This document shows positions 52,471-61,314 of a stretch of DNA of 64,000 bases, piece by piece; position 1 is the stretch's first letter, and each line of letters starts with the position of its first letter. Under the pieces are notes generated by a model that ran no database searches, was not told where the DNA came from, and worked only from the letters and a program-made list of their open reading frames with translations. Origin of the DNA: Oscillospiraceae bacterium (GTDB lineage Bacteria; Bacillota; Clostridia; Oscillospirales; Ruminococcaceae); assembly GCA_021200565.1 (NCBI GenBank), contig JAJQGJ010000017.1, forward strand, positions 1-64,000, in the 5' to 3' direction. The position numbers and the translations under genes are program-made.

Positions 52471-53420
52471 AAGTGAAATCTACAGAATCATTTGTATATA
52501 AAGTCAAATCTGAAGCCGCCGAGTCGGTAACAGGAAGAAAAAAATCGGATGCATGCCTTCTTGGAATGCTTCTTCTTCGGGAGAATTCAAGCGAAGAAAT
52601 TGTCTACAAAACTGACAGTGAAATCAGTAGAGACCTGTTTATAAGACTTGTTCGCCACGTGATTCCAAAAGAAAGCAACCTGGGTGAAGAGATTTTCCGC
52701 CACAGAGGCAGGCTTCCGGAATACAGAATCTCAATTTCTGAGAACAGCGATATTGTTGCGATCCTAAACCGCCTCGATATTTCAGGCTTAGATTGCAATG
52801 AGCTTTTATCCAGGGCGGACAAGCTCTTCGATTCGAATTTCGGTTCATTCATGACTGGGGTTTTCTTAAGCTGTGGCAGAGTAACTGATCCCCATAGAGA
52901 ATACCACCTTGAAATAGCAATCCCAAAAAGTGCTCCAGACAGTCTTTACAGCGGCATCAGCGAGCTTTTGGAAAAGCATATTGGTCTTGTTGCGAAACGC
53001 ATCATCCGTGGTGAGCAGAAGATTCTGTACTTCAAGGACAGTGAAAACATCGAGGACATGCTCACCCTAATAGGAGCGACCAGCGCAAGCCTTGAAGTGA
53101 TGAACACCAAGGTATATAAGGACATTATAAATCGTGTCAACCGGGCAACCAACTGTGACACAGCAAATCTCGAGCGTCAGAACATTTCGGCAAGAAAGCA
53201 GCTTGAAGCTATAAAAGTGATCGAGAATTCACCCGACGGGCTGTCGCAGCTTTCGGACGAGCTCCGGGAAGCTGCGCTTCTCAGGCTAAAATATCCCGAG
53301 TATGCCCTGAGCGATCTTGCAGCTGAATTCAATCCGCCGTTATCCCGCTCGGGAGTCAATCACAGATTCAAGAGACTTATTGAAATTGCTGATAATATTG
53401 TAAAATCTAAAGAAGGGTAA
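52467..53420 (+). CDS. whiA: WhiA, DNA-binding protein
   Basis: A 317-residue WhiA, a LAGLIDADG-homing-endonuclease-derived DNA-binding protein involved in cell division or chromosome organisation in Gram-positives. The LAGLIDADG-like domain covers about 90-200 (FMTGVFLSCGRVTDPHREYH), and the C-terminal helix-turn-helix (about 225-315) includes LRLKYPEYALSDLAAEF and SGVNHRFKRL. It overlaps rapZ (ATGA) and is three bases before dnaE. Confidence 0.95.
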   Translation: MKVKSTESFVYKVKSEAAESVTGRKKSDACLLGMLLLRENSSEEIVYKTDSEISRDLFIRLVRHVIPKESNLGEEIFRHRGRLPEYRISISENSDIVAILNRLDISGLDCNELLSRADKLFDSNFGSFMTGVFLSCGRVTDPHREYHLEIAIPKSAPDSLYSGISELLEKHIGLVAKRIIRGEQKILYFKDSENIEDMLTLIGATSASLEVMNTKVYKDIINRVNRATNCDTANLERQNISARKQLEAIKVIENSPDGLSQLSDELREAALLRLKYPEYALSDLAAEFNPPLSRSGVNHRFKRLIEIADNIVKSKEG

Positions 53421-53422
53421 CT

Positions 53423-56400
53423 ATGGCAAACTTTGTCCATCTCCATGTTCATAGTGAATATTCGCTTCTTGACGGTGCATGCAGGCTTAAAAGACTTGTT
53501 GACCGTGTCAAGGAGCTTGGGATGGATTCTGTCGCTGTGACCGACCACGGCAATGTTTTTGCTACCGTTGAGTTCTATAAAATAGCAAAAGCAGCTGGAA
53601 TCAAGCCTATAATCGGCTGTGAAATGTATGTCGCTCCGAGAACGAGATTCGACAAGGCAGGGAAGATAGATAATCCCTACCACCTGATAATACTTTGTAA
53701 GAATGAAACCGGCTATAAAAATCTCTGTAAGCTGACGTCGCTTTCCTACACGGAAGGCTTTTACCGTAAGCCAAGAATTGATTTTGAGCTTCTGGAAAAA
53801 TACCATGAAGGTCTTGTTTGTCTGTCCGGCTGTATTGCCGGCGAGGTTCCGAGGCTTTTGAGTGCCGGAGACTATGTCAACGCAAAAAAGACTGTTCTCA
53901 GATACCGTGCACTTTTCGGTGAAGACTACTACATTGAAGTCCAGAATCACGATTTTTCCGACGAGACGGATATTTTGCCGTATCTCTTCAAGCTCAGCGA
54001 CGAGACCGGTGTCAGGCTTGCCGCAACAAATGATGCTCACTATATAAACCGCACTGACGCACCGGCTCAGAAGGCGCTTATGAGAATTGCAACCAACACC
54101 GCACTCGATGATCCGGATGGCATGAGCTTCCCGAACGATGAATTCTATATCAAATCAGAGGAAGAGATGCTTGCAGCGTTTCCAGGGCATACTGAGGCTG
54201 TATATAACACCGCAGAAATAGCGAAAAAGTGCAACGTCGAGTTCGAATTCGGAGTTACCAAGTTGCCGGCGTTTTCAATAGAGGGTGTCACTGACAACGA
54301 AGCATTTCTTCGGCAGATGAGCCTTGACGGGCTTAAGAAACGCTACGGCGACAATGTTACAGACGAGATAAGAGCCAGGCTTGATTATGAGCTCTCGGTT
54401 ATTTCTGGAATGGGCTATGTCAATTACTATCTCATCGTCTGGGACTTCATAAACTACGCCAAAACTCATGGAATCCCGGTAGGACCTGGCAGAGGCTCAG
54501 GAGCTGGAAGCCTTGTCGCCTACTGCATCGGAATAACCGGAATTGATCCTATCAAATATAATCTTCTTTTCGAAAGATTTCTGAATCCTGAAAGAGTCTC
54601 GATGCCAGACTTTGATATAGACTTCTGCATCGAGGGCAGACAGGACGTTATCGACTATGTCAAGCGCCGCTACGGCGAAGACCATGTGGCGCAGATAGTC
54701 ACATTTGGAACGATGGCGGCGAAAAATGCTGTCAGAGATTGCGGAAGAATCATGGGAACGCCATACAGCGTTATTGATAAGGTTGCAAAAGCCATTCAGT
54801 TCGGCGATACTCTGAGCAGCGTCAAAGAAAATTCCCAGGAGGTCAGGGAGCTCTATAATTCCTCTCCTCAGGTAAAAGAGCTTATCGATATGGCAGAGCA
54901 GGTTGAGGGCATGCCAAGGCACTGTTCGACGCATGCTGCGGGAGTGGTTATCACTGCAGGACCTGTTTCCGACTATGTTCCGCTTATGACAAACGACGGT
55001 CAGCTTGTGACACAGTACACGATGGGCGTTCTTGAAAGCCTTGGAATACTGAAAATAGACTTCCTCGGTCTTCGGAACCTCACCGTCATCCGTGATGCAG
55101 TGAGGGAGATAAGAAAAATCGAGCCGGATTTCGACATAGAAAAGATTCCTCTTGACGACAAAGAGGTTTACAAAATGCTTTCAGATGGCGATACCGTCGG
55201 AGTGTTCCAGTTTGAATCTCAGGGAATGACAAGCACAATAATGCGTCTTGTCCCTGAGGATATAGAAGACCTGATAGCTGTAATCTCTCTTTACCGACCA
55301 GGACCGATGGATTCCATTCCGACCTATATAAGAAATCGCCACAACAAGAATCTTGTAACCTACAAAACGCCTCTTCTCAAGCCGATACTGGACGTAACCT
55401 ACGGCTGTATCGTCTATCAGGAGCAGGTAATGCAGATATTCCGTAGCCTTGCCGGCTACTCATACGGCAGAGCGGATATAGTCCGCCGTGCAATGGCAAA
55501 AAAGAAGCATGACGTTCTCGAAAACGAAAGAAAAGCGTTCATCTATGGCGAAAAGAATCCTGACGGAACTGTCAGCTGCTGTGGATGCATTGCGAATGGC
55601 ATTTCCGAAAAAGCAGCCAACGAGCTTTTCGATGAGATGACAAGCTTCGCTTCCTACGCTTTCAATAAGTCCCACGCCGCTGCTTATGCAACTGTTGCAT
55701 ACGAAACGGCATACCTAAAACGCCATTACTTTAAAGAGTACATGTCGGCACTTCTGACAAGTGTGCTCGACAATGTTTCAAAGGTAACTGAGTATTCAGC
55801 GGAATGTGAATCAAAAGGAGTAAAAATTCTTCCGCCGGACATTAATCAGAGCCGTGATATTTTCGTTCCGAATGAGGACGGAATCAGATATGGCTTATTG
55901 GCTGTCAAAAGCCTTGGTAAGAGTGCAATTAATGCAATTCTGCAAGAGCGTGACAAAAACGGCAGGTTTACGTCTTTGGTTGACTTCATCCGTAGGACAC
56001 GTGGTTCTGAAGTTACTGCTCGCTCAATCGAAAGCCTGATAATGTGCGGAGCATTCGACTGCTTTGGAACCAATCGCAGGCAGATGCTTTCGGGTTACGA
56101 TATGATAGTGAATGCCATATCAAATGAGACAAGAGCGGGAATTGCCGGTCAGACAGATTTGTTCGGAACAGCGGAGACGACCTCAACCGAGCTGACGCTT
56201 CCGTATGTTGAGGAGTATTCGCTCACAGAGCTTCTTGAGATGGAAAAGGAAACAACTGGCATTTATATCTCCGGTCACCCGCTTGCAGCATATTCTTGCT
56301 GGATGACAGCCTCTGGCATGACCACAGCAAAGAGGATAATAGATGGCGTTTCGGACAATCCTCCCACGTATAGGGACAAGCAGGAAGTGAGCATAATGGC

Positions 56401-56884
56401 AATCTTCCGCTCAAAGAGAGTTCACAATACCAAGGGTGGCTCTCCGATGGCTTTCTGTGTTGTCGAGGATGCAACCTCTGAGATAGAAATAATAGTCTTC
56501 CCAAATATCTACGAATCTGCGAAAGCTCTTCTGAGGAGCGGCGAAAGACTTGCAATTACCGGTAAGCTTTCAATCAAAGACGAAGACACTCCAAAGATTC
56601 TTGTAGACACTATTCAGAATGTGGATGATTATGTTGAGGAGATAAAGAAAAGACCTCTTTGCCTCAAGCTTGAATCCGCAGACAAGGACAAGATTTCTAG
56701 GCTTCGCAGCCTCTGCGAGAAAAACAAGGGAGACGGCAGACTTATTGGCTATCTCTCAGATGTAAAGAAGTCCACCGACATCAAGGGCGCAAACTCAATC
56801 AACATCAGCTCTGAAACCATCTCCGGGCTGATTAAGATATTCGGCACTGATAACGTCAAGTTTACCGTCAAGAAAGGACAATGA
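53423..56884 (+). CDS. dnaE: DNA polymerase III alpha subunit DnaE
   Basis: A 1153-residue DnaE. An N-terminal PHP domain (LHVHSEYSLLDGA, VTDHGN) leads to the polymerase palm with PDFDIDFC catalytic aspartates and GPGRGSGAGSLVAYC. Helix-hairpin-helix and a C-terminal OB fold (about 985-1075, VSIMAIFRSKRV) are present. Firmicutes usually also have PolC; this DnaE is the full-length type with OB fold. AAGGG precedes the ATG. The stop overlaps the upstream context of the GH26 gene. Confidence 0.97.
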   Translation: MANFVHLHVHSEYSLLDGACRLKRLVDRVKELGMDSVAVTDHGNVFATVEFYKIAKAAGIKPIIGCEMYVAPRTRFDKAGKIDNPYHLIILCKNETGYKNLCKLTSLSYTEGFYRKPRIDFELLEKYHEGLVCLSGCIAGEVPRLLSAGDYVNAKKTVLRYRALFGEDYYIEVQNHDFSDETDILPYLFKLSDETGVRLAATNDAHYINRTDAPAQKALMRIATNTALDDPDGMSFPNDEFYIKSEEEMLAAFPGHTEAVYNTAEIAKKCNVEFEFGVTKLPAFSIEGVTDNEAFLRQMSLDGLKKRYGDNVTDEIRARLDYELSVISGMGYVNYYLIVWDFINYAKTHGIPVGPGRGSGAGSLVAYCIGITGIDPIKYNLLFERFLNPERVSMPDFDIDFCIEGRQDVIDYVKRRYGEDHVAQIVTFGTMAAKNAVRDCGRIMGTPYSVIDKVAKAIQFGDTLSSVKENSQEVRELYNSSPQVKELIDMAEQVEGMPRHCSTHAAGVVITAGPVSDYVPLMTNDGQLVTQYTMGVLESLGILKIDFLGLRNLTVIRDAVREIRKIEPDFDIEKIPLDDKEVYKMLSDGDTVGVFQFESQGMTSTIMRLVPEDIEDLIAVISLYRPGPMDSIPTYIRNRHNKNLVTYKTPLLKPILDVTYGCIVYQEQVMQIFRSLAGYSYGRADIVRRAMAKKKHDVLENERKAFIYGEKNPDGTVSCCGCIANGISEKAANELFDEMTSFASYAFNKSHAAAYATVAYETAYLKRHYFKEYMSALLTSVLDNVSKVTEYSAECESKGVKILPPDINQSRDIFVPNEDGIRYGLLAVKSLGKSAINAILQERDKNGRFTSLVDFIRRTRGSEVTARSIESLIMCGAFDCFGTNRRQMLSGYDMIVNAISNETRAGIAGQTDLFGTAETTSTELTLPYVEEYSLTELLEMEKETTGIYISGHPLAAYSCWMTASGMTTAKRIIDGVSDNPPTYRDKQEVSIMAIFRSKRVHNTKGGSPMAFCVVEDATSEIEIIVFPNIYESAKALLRSGERLAITGKLSIKDEDTPKILVDTIQNVDDYVEEIKKRPLCLKLESADKDKISRLRSLCEKNKGDGRLIGYLSDVKKSTDIKGANSINISSETISGLIKIFGTDNVKFTVKKGQ

Positions 56885-56886
56885 CA

Positions 56887-58446
56887 ATGAAAAAATTATT
56901 TCAAGGCTTAGTTTGTATGCTCACTATCGCAGTAATACTTTGTACTACAGCCTGCGGCACAGCAGTTATGGAGAACGCTACGTTTGGTGACGTAAGAAGT
57001 GAGTACAACACATCGCTTGATTTAAGTGAGAACACTTATACCGAGAACAATGCTCCGAGCGACTATTACCAGATCCTAGAATTCGAGGATGCTACTTTAG
57101 GCGGAAACTGCTCTGTAAAGAGCAATGAGCTCTTCTCCGGCGGCTTGGGCGTTACCGGGCTTAATTCCGACAGCGATTCGATGGTATTGTCCTTCATGAT
57201 TGAAAGCTCCGGCTTCTACAATCTGACTGTTTCTTCACTCACAGCAAACGCCGGAAGAACCAATTATGCCAATCTTGACGGAAGCTATATAGGCTCTGTA
57301 GAATGTGCAACAGCCAACGAAGTCTGCGATGTCACGCTTGAGTACATCTACTTAAGCGCCGGTACTCACGAGTTTTCAATGACCGTAAGCTGGGGCTGGG
57401 TCGATTATGACTGCCTCACCATCACTGCATCAGATATAAATATCGAAGATGTTTATAACGTCACTTGCTCCCTTTCGAACGAAAACGCAGATGACAACAC
57501 TGTAAGACTCTATAACTTCCTTTGCGACATCTATGGCAAGTATACCTTGACCGGTCAGTTCGCCGATGCAAGCAGAGATTCTGAAGAGTACGAATGGATC
57601 ACATCAATCACAGGTGAGGAATTCGCAGTTTTAGGTCTTGATATGATGAATTACACACCGGTAGCTCAGGCAAATAACGCCTCAACTGAAACGGTTGAAC
57701 GTGCTTATGACTGGTACGTCAACTGTGGTGGAATAGTACAGATTTGCTGGCACTGGCAGTCGCCTGAGGATTACATTTCCGACACAGGAGCCTGGTACAA
57801 TTCATTCTATACCGAATATTCTACAATCGACCTTGACAAAGCCATGAATGGCGAGGATGATGAACTCTATAACCTCTTGGTTGAGGATATGCACGAGATA
57901 GCTTCAAAGCTTCAGATCTTGAGAGACTATGGTGTTCCTGTTCTCTGGAGACCACTCCACGAGGCCTCAGGAGCATGGTTCTGGTGGGGAGATTGCTCCG
58001 CTGAGAGCTACATCAAGCTCTACAGACTTATGTACGAAATATTCACAGAAGAATACGAGCTCACAAACCTCATCTGGGTCTGGAATGGTCAGGATGCCGA
58101 CTGGTATCCGGGAGATGACGTAGTCGACATAATCGCCTGGGACATTTATCCTGGCGAAAATGAGTATTCATCTCAGGCGGCAACGTTCATCGAAGCCTAT
58201 AAGTGCTCAGATGAAACAAAGCTCGTGGCTCTTTCCGAAAACGGCTGTATTCCCGACCCAGACAATCTTCAGCAGGATAATATTCACTGGCTCTACTGGG
58301 GAGTATGGAGCGGCGACTTCGTCTACACCTGGAAAGGCTATAACGAGTCCTACACTGAGGAAAGCATGCTTATAAAGGCATACCAGAGTGACTACACACT
58401 GACGCTTGCAGAGCTGCCGGATCTGACAAAATACCGGCTTCAATAA
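56887..58446 (+). CDS. GH26 beta-mannanase lipoprotein with CBM35-like domain
   Basis: A 519-residue exported enzyme. The lipobox TTAC gives an N-terminal lipid anchor. Residues about 45-175 resemble a CBM35/CBM6-type binding domain (QILEFEDATLGGNC). The rest is a GH26 barrel, with acid/base Glu359 in WRPLHEASGAWFWW and nucleophile Glu451 in ALSENG. GH26 enzymes cut beta-1,4-mannan. The start at 56887 is preferred to 56881 because AAAGGA then sits eight bases upstream. It begins three bases after the dnaE stop, an odd place for a secreted enzyme. An esterase gene follows. Confidence 0.93.
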   Translation: MKKLFQGLVCMLTIAVILCTTACGTAVMENATFGDVRSEYNTSLDLSENTYTENNAPSDYYQILEFEDATLGGNCSVKSNELFSGGLGVTGLNSDSDSMVLSFMIESSGFYNLTVSSLTANAGRTNYANLDGSYIGSVECATANEVCDVTLEYIYLSAGTHEFSMTVSWGWVDYDCLTITASDINIEDVYNVTCSLSNENADDNTVRLYNFLCDIYGKYTLTGQFADASRDSEEYEWITSITGEEFAVLGLDMMNYTPVAQANNASTETVERAYDWYVNCGGIVQICWHWQSPEDYISDTGAWYNSFYTEYSTIDLDKAMNGEDDELYNLLVEDMHEIASKLQILRDYGVPVLWRPLHEASGAWFWWGDCSAESYIKLYRLMYEIFTEEYELTNLIWVWNGQDADWYPGDDVVDIIAWDIYPGENEYSSQAATFIEAYKCSDETKLVALSENGCIPDPDNLQQDNIHWLYWGVWSGDFVYTWKGYNESYTEESMLIKAYQSDYTLTLAELPDLTKYRLQ

Positions 58447-58484
58447 CGCTAAATCCAACACTAAAATATATTGGAGGAGTTAAT

Positions 58485-59108
58485 ATGATTAAACTACTGT
58501 TTCAAGGTGACAGCATCACTGACATGGGCAGAGACCGTGAAAACATTCACGACCTCGGCTGGGGATACCCGAGATATGCCGCACCTGCGCTGAGGGAGCT
58601 TTGCCCGGACGTCGAATTTGAATTCGTCGATCTCGCAATCGGCGGCGATCAGACATCTAATCTTGTTGAGCGTCTCGAAAGCGATTTCGTCGAGGTTCAG
58701 CCGGACATATGCTCAATTCTCATCGGCATCAATGATGTATGGAGCCATGCAGGTGAAAGAGACTGGATGAGTGACGAACAGTTCGAGAAGAACTACAGAA
58801 CCATTCTTGATGCTATGAAAGAAAGAACTCATGCAAGAATCATGCTTATGGAACCGTTTCTGATTCCTGTTCCTGACAAGCTCTACTTCAGAGAAGACCT
58901 CTACAAGAAGACCGAGGTTATAAGAAAGCTTGCTCGTGAGTATGCAGACGTGTATGTTCCGCTCGATGGACTTCTCAATTCTGCATTCATAGGAGATGAT
59001 CCCGTCAGCTTCGCAGAGGATGGCGTTCATCCCACAGAAAAGGGTGCAAGGCTCATCGGTCAGATTTATGCCGAGTACATGAAGAAAATTGTAGACAAAA
59101 TCAAATAG
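58485..59108 (+). CDS. SGNH/GDSL-type esterase
   Basis: A 207-residue SGNH hydrolase. Block I is FQGDSITD with the nucleophile serine, block II has the glycine in AIGGDQTSN, block III is GINDVWSH with the asparagine, and block V is DGVHPTEKG with Asp and His. It lacks a signal peptide, so it is cytoplasmic. Placed right after a mannanase, deacetylation of imported mannan or xylan oligosaccharides is likely, but the substrate is inferred. Confidence 0.92.
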   Translation: MIKLLFQGDSITDMGRDRENIHDLGWGYPRYAAPALRELCPDVEFEFVDLAIGGDQTSNLVERLESDFVEVQPDICSILIGINDVWSHAGERDWMSDEQFEKNYRTILDAMKERTHARIMLMEPFLIPVPDKLYFREDLYKKTEVIRKLAREYADVYVPLDGLLNSAFIGDDPVSFAEDGVHPTEKGARLIGQIYAEYMKKIVDKIK

Positions 59109-59118
59109 TCGGAATTAG

Positions 59119-59152
59119 TACGCTTCTCTTGGAAAAGGGAAGCGTATTTTCT
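59119..59152 (+). terminator. Terminator after the esterase gene
   Basis: TACGCTTCTC pairs with GGGAAGCGTA (one T-G), followed by TTTTC. It is ten bases after the stop and closes the long set from murD. Confidence 0.82.
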
Positions 59153-59186
59153 TAAGAAAATTAGGGCTTTATAGTGCACAGGGTTC

Positions 59187-59215
59187 TTGAAATATGTCGC
59201 TTGAAGTGGTATAAT
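59187..59215 (+). promoter_or_regulatory. Promoter of recJ-rel
   Basis: TTGAAA (59187-59192), a 17-bp spacer and consensus TATAAT (59210-59215). Confidence 0.82.
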
Positions 59216-59258
59216 ATCACCATTCGCTAGTAATTTCGGAATGGGAGAAGGCTCTAAA

Positions 59259-61298
59259 ATGAAAAGATGGGAAGTAAGAGAAATAAATACAGATGCTGTC
59301 AAAGAAACTCTTAGTTCGACCGACCTCTCCGAGCTCACAGCTGAAATTATGTCCGCAAGGGGATATAATAGCATTGATGATATAAAAGCTTTTTTCAATG
59401 GGACTGAGCTCAGCGACCCATATCTCCTTCCTGACATGGACAAGGCAGTTGAGACCATAAATCAGGCAATAGAAAACGGCGAAACAATCTGCGTCTATGG
59501 CGATTATGATTGCGATGGAGTCACTTCAACAGCAATCCTATATGATTATTTCATAAATATGGGAGTCGAAACTCTTTGCTACATTCCTGAGCGGAGTGAG
59601 GGCTACGGGTTGAATTTGAGAGCTATCGACGAAATCCGCCAGAACGGCGCAACTCTCATCGTAACCGTTGACAACGGCATAACTGCCGTCAGGGAAGCTG
59701 ACTATATTTATGAACTTGGCATGAAGCTTGTCGTCACTGACCATCACCAGCCTGCCGAAGCTCTTCCAAGAGCGGAAGCATTAGTTGACCCATATCTTGA
59801 GAATTGCAAATCCGAGTTCAAAGACTTCGCTGGCGTCGGAGTGGCTTTGAAGCTGCTTTGTGCTCTTGAAGAGGGTGGAGCCGATTTCATAGTTGAACAA
59901 TATGCCGACATCTGCGCAATAGGGACAATAGCTGATATAGTTCCGCTTACTTCCGAAAACAGAACCATAGCAAATATGGGTCTTGCACAGCTTAAGTACA
60001 CCGAACGTGAAGGTCTTGTGAGCCTTATCGAGCAGAGCGGAATCAACCGTGATAGTATAAATTCTTCGTCGGTGGCATATTTCCTGGCGCCCAGAATCAA
60101 CGCAGCAGGGCGTTTCGGTTCGGCTTTAACTGCTTTAGACATGCTCGTAACAGAGGGCAACGAAGCGGTTGAAAACGCACGTAAACTGACCACTCTCAAT
60201 GATCAGAGAAAGCAGTGCGAAGCAGAAATCATCTCCGAAATCGGCGCTTATATATCCGAAAATCCCGACATCGTCCATGACAGAGTTATTATTTTAAGCG
60301 GCAAGGGTTGGCATCATGGAGTAATCGGAATAGTAGCGGCAAGGCTTCTTGAGAGGTACGAAAGACCGGTTGTGATTCTTTCAATAGATGATAATGGCTT
60401 TGCTGTCGGCTCTGCAAGAAGCATCCAGGGCTTCAACATCTTCAAGTGCTTTGATTCATGTAAAGAGATATTAGTTAAGTATGGCGGGCACGAATGCGCT
60501 GGAGGTCTCACTGTCAAAGAATTGGATATTCCCAGACTTAAAGAGATGATTCTTTCTTATGCCAAGGAGAATTTCCCGACAATGCCGAGGTTCACGCTGA
60601 CCGCTGATAAGCTCCTCAGAGGAGCAGATATAACTGAGAAAAATATAGCAGACCTTGCAAGAATTGAGCCTTTCGGAGCTGGTAATCCTGAACCTCTGTT
60701 TGCTCTTTCGGGAGCGGCGGTTCTCAAGGTTGTTCCACTTAAAAATGGCGAACACACAAAGCTCGAAGTTTCCTATGACGGCGTTCATCTCAGCTGTCTG
60801 ATGTTCAGACGAAAGACCGTTTCCGCAGGAATTCAGGCTGGCGATAAGGTAGACCTGATGGGAACGCTTTCCATAAACGAATATAATGGGAGAAAGAGCT
60901 TCACATTAACGGTGACAGATTATCGTCTCCATGGAATCAGGCAGGACAGCTATTTTGCAGCATACGACGCATATGAAAGCTTCCGTCGGGGTGAAGAGCT
61001 TCCATTAGAAATCCTCAAGAAAGGTAGACCGTCCCGTGAAGAGCTGGTTTCCATATATAAATACGCTTCCGGACTAAAAGCACCGTTTGCTGTTGCGAAC
61101 CTATCATGTCGGCTCGGAATAAACTGCTTTAAGCTGTCAGTTGCTGTAGACGCTTTCTGCGAGACGGGACTTTCAAGGACAGCCGAAAACGGCTACATAG
61201 AATTGACTTCACCCAAAGCAAGGGTGGACATAGAAAGCTCCGTGACGCTTCATCGTCTCGACAGCCTGATTAAAGAATATGAAAATGCACAAGAATAA
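59259..61298 (+). CDS. recJ: Single-strand-specific exonuclease RecJ
   Basis: A 679-residue RecJ 5'-3' ssDNA exonuclease used in recombination and repair. The DHH domain has CVYGDYDCDGVTSTA and the DHH at 161-163 (VTDHHQP). The DHHA1 domain carries GGHECAGGLTV. A C-terminal OB-fold (about 465-560) and an extra C-terminal helical part (about 580-679) are present. The start at 59259 is chosen as GAAGG lies eight bases upstream. Confidence 0.95.
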   Translation: MKRWEVREINTDAVKETLSSTDLSELTAEIMSARGYNSIDDIKAFFNGTELSDPYLLPDMDKAVETINQAIENGETICVYGDYDCDGVTSTAILYDYFINMGVETLCYIPERSEGYGLNLRAIDEIRQNGATLIVTVDNGITAVREADYIYELGMKLVVTDHHQPAEALPRAEALVDPYLENCKSEFKDFAGVGVALKLLCALEEGGADFIVEQYADICAIGTIADIVPLTSENRTIANMGLAQLKYTEREGLVSLIEQSGINRDSINSSSVAYFLAPRINAAGRFGSALTALDMLVTEGNEAVENARKLTTLNDQRKQCEAEIISEIGAYISENPDIVHDRVIILSGKGWHHGVIGIVAARLLERYERPVVILSIDDNGFAVGSARSIQGFNIFKCFDSCKEILVKYGGHECAGGLTVKELDIPRLKEMILSYAKENFPTMPRFTLTADKLLRGADITEKNIADLARIEPFGAGNPEPLFALSGAAVLKVVPLKNGEHTKLEVSYDGVHLSCLMFRRKTVSAGIQAGDKVDLMGTLSINEYNGRKSFTLTVTDYRLHGIRQDSYFAAYDAYESFRRGEELPLEILKKGRPSREELVSIYKYASGLKAPFAVANLSCRLGINCFKLSVAVDAFCETGLSRTAENGYIELTSPKARVDIESSVTLHRLDSLIKEYENAQE

Positions 61299-61314
61299 GT
61301 GAGGAGGGAACAGT

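Noticed and set aside
53360-54040. A 226-codon minus-strand frame over whiA and dnaE
   Set aside because: It overlaps two conserved genes entirely, has no recognisable family and arises from codon bias.
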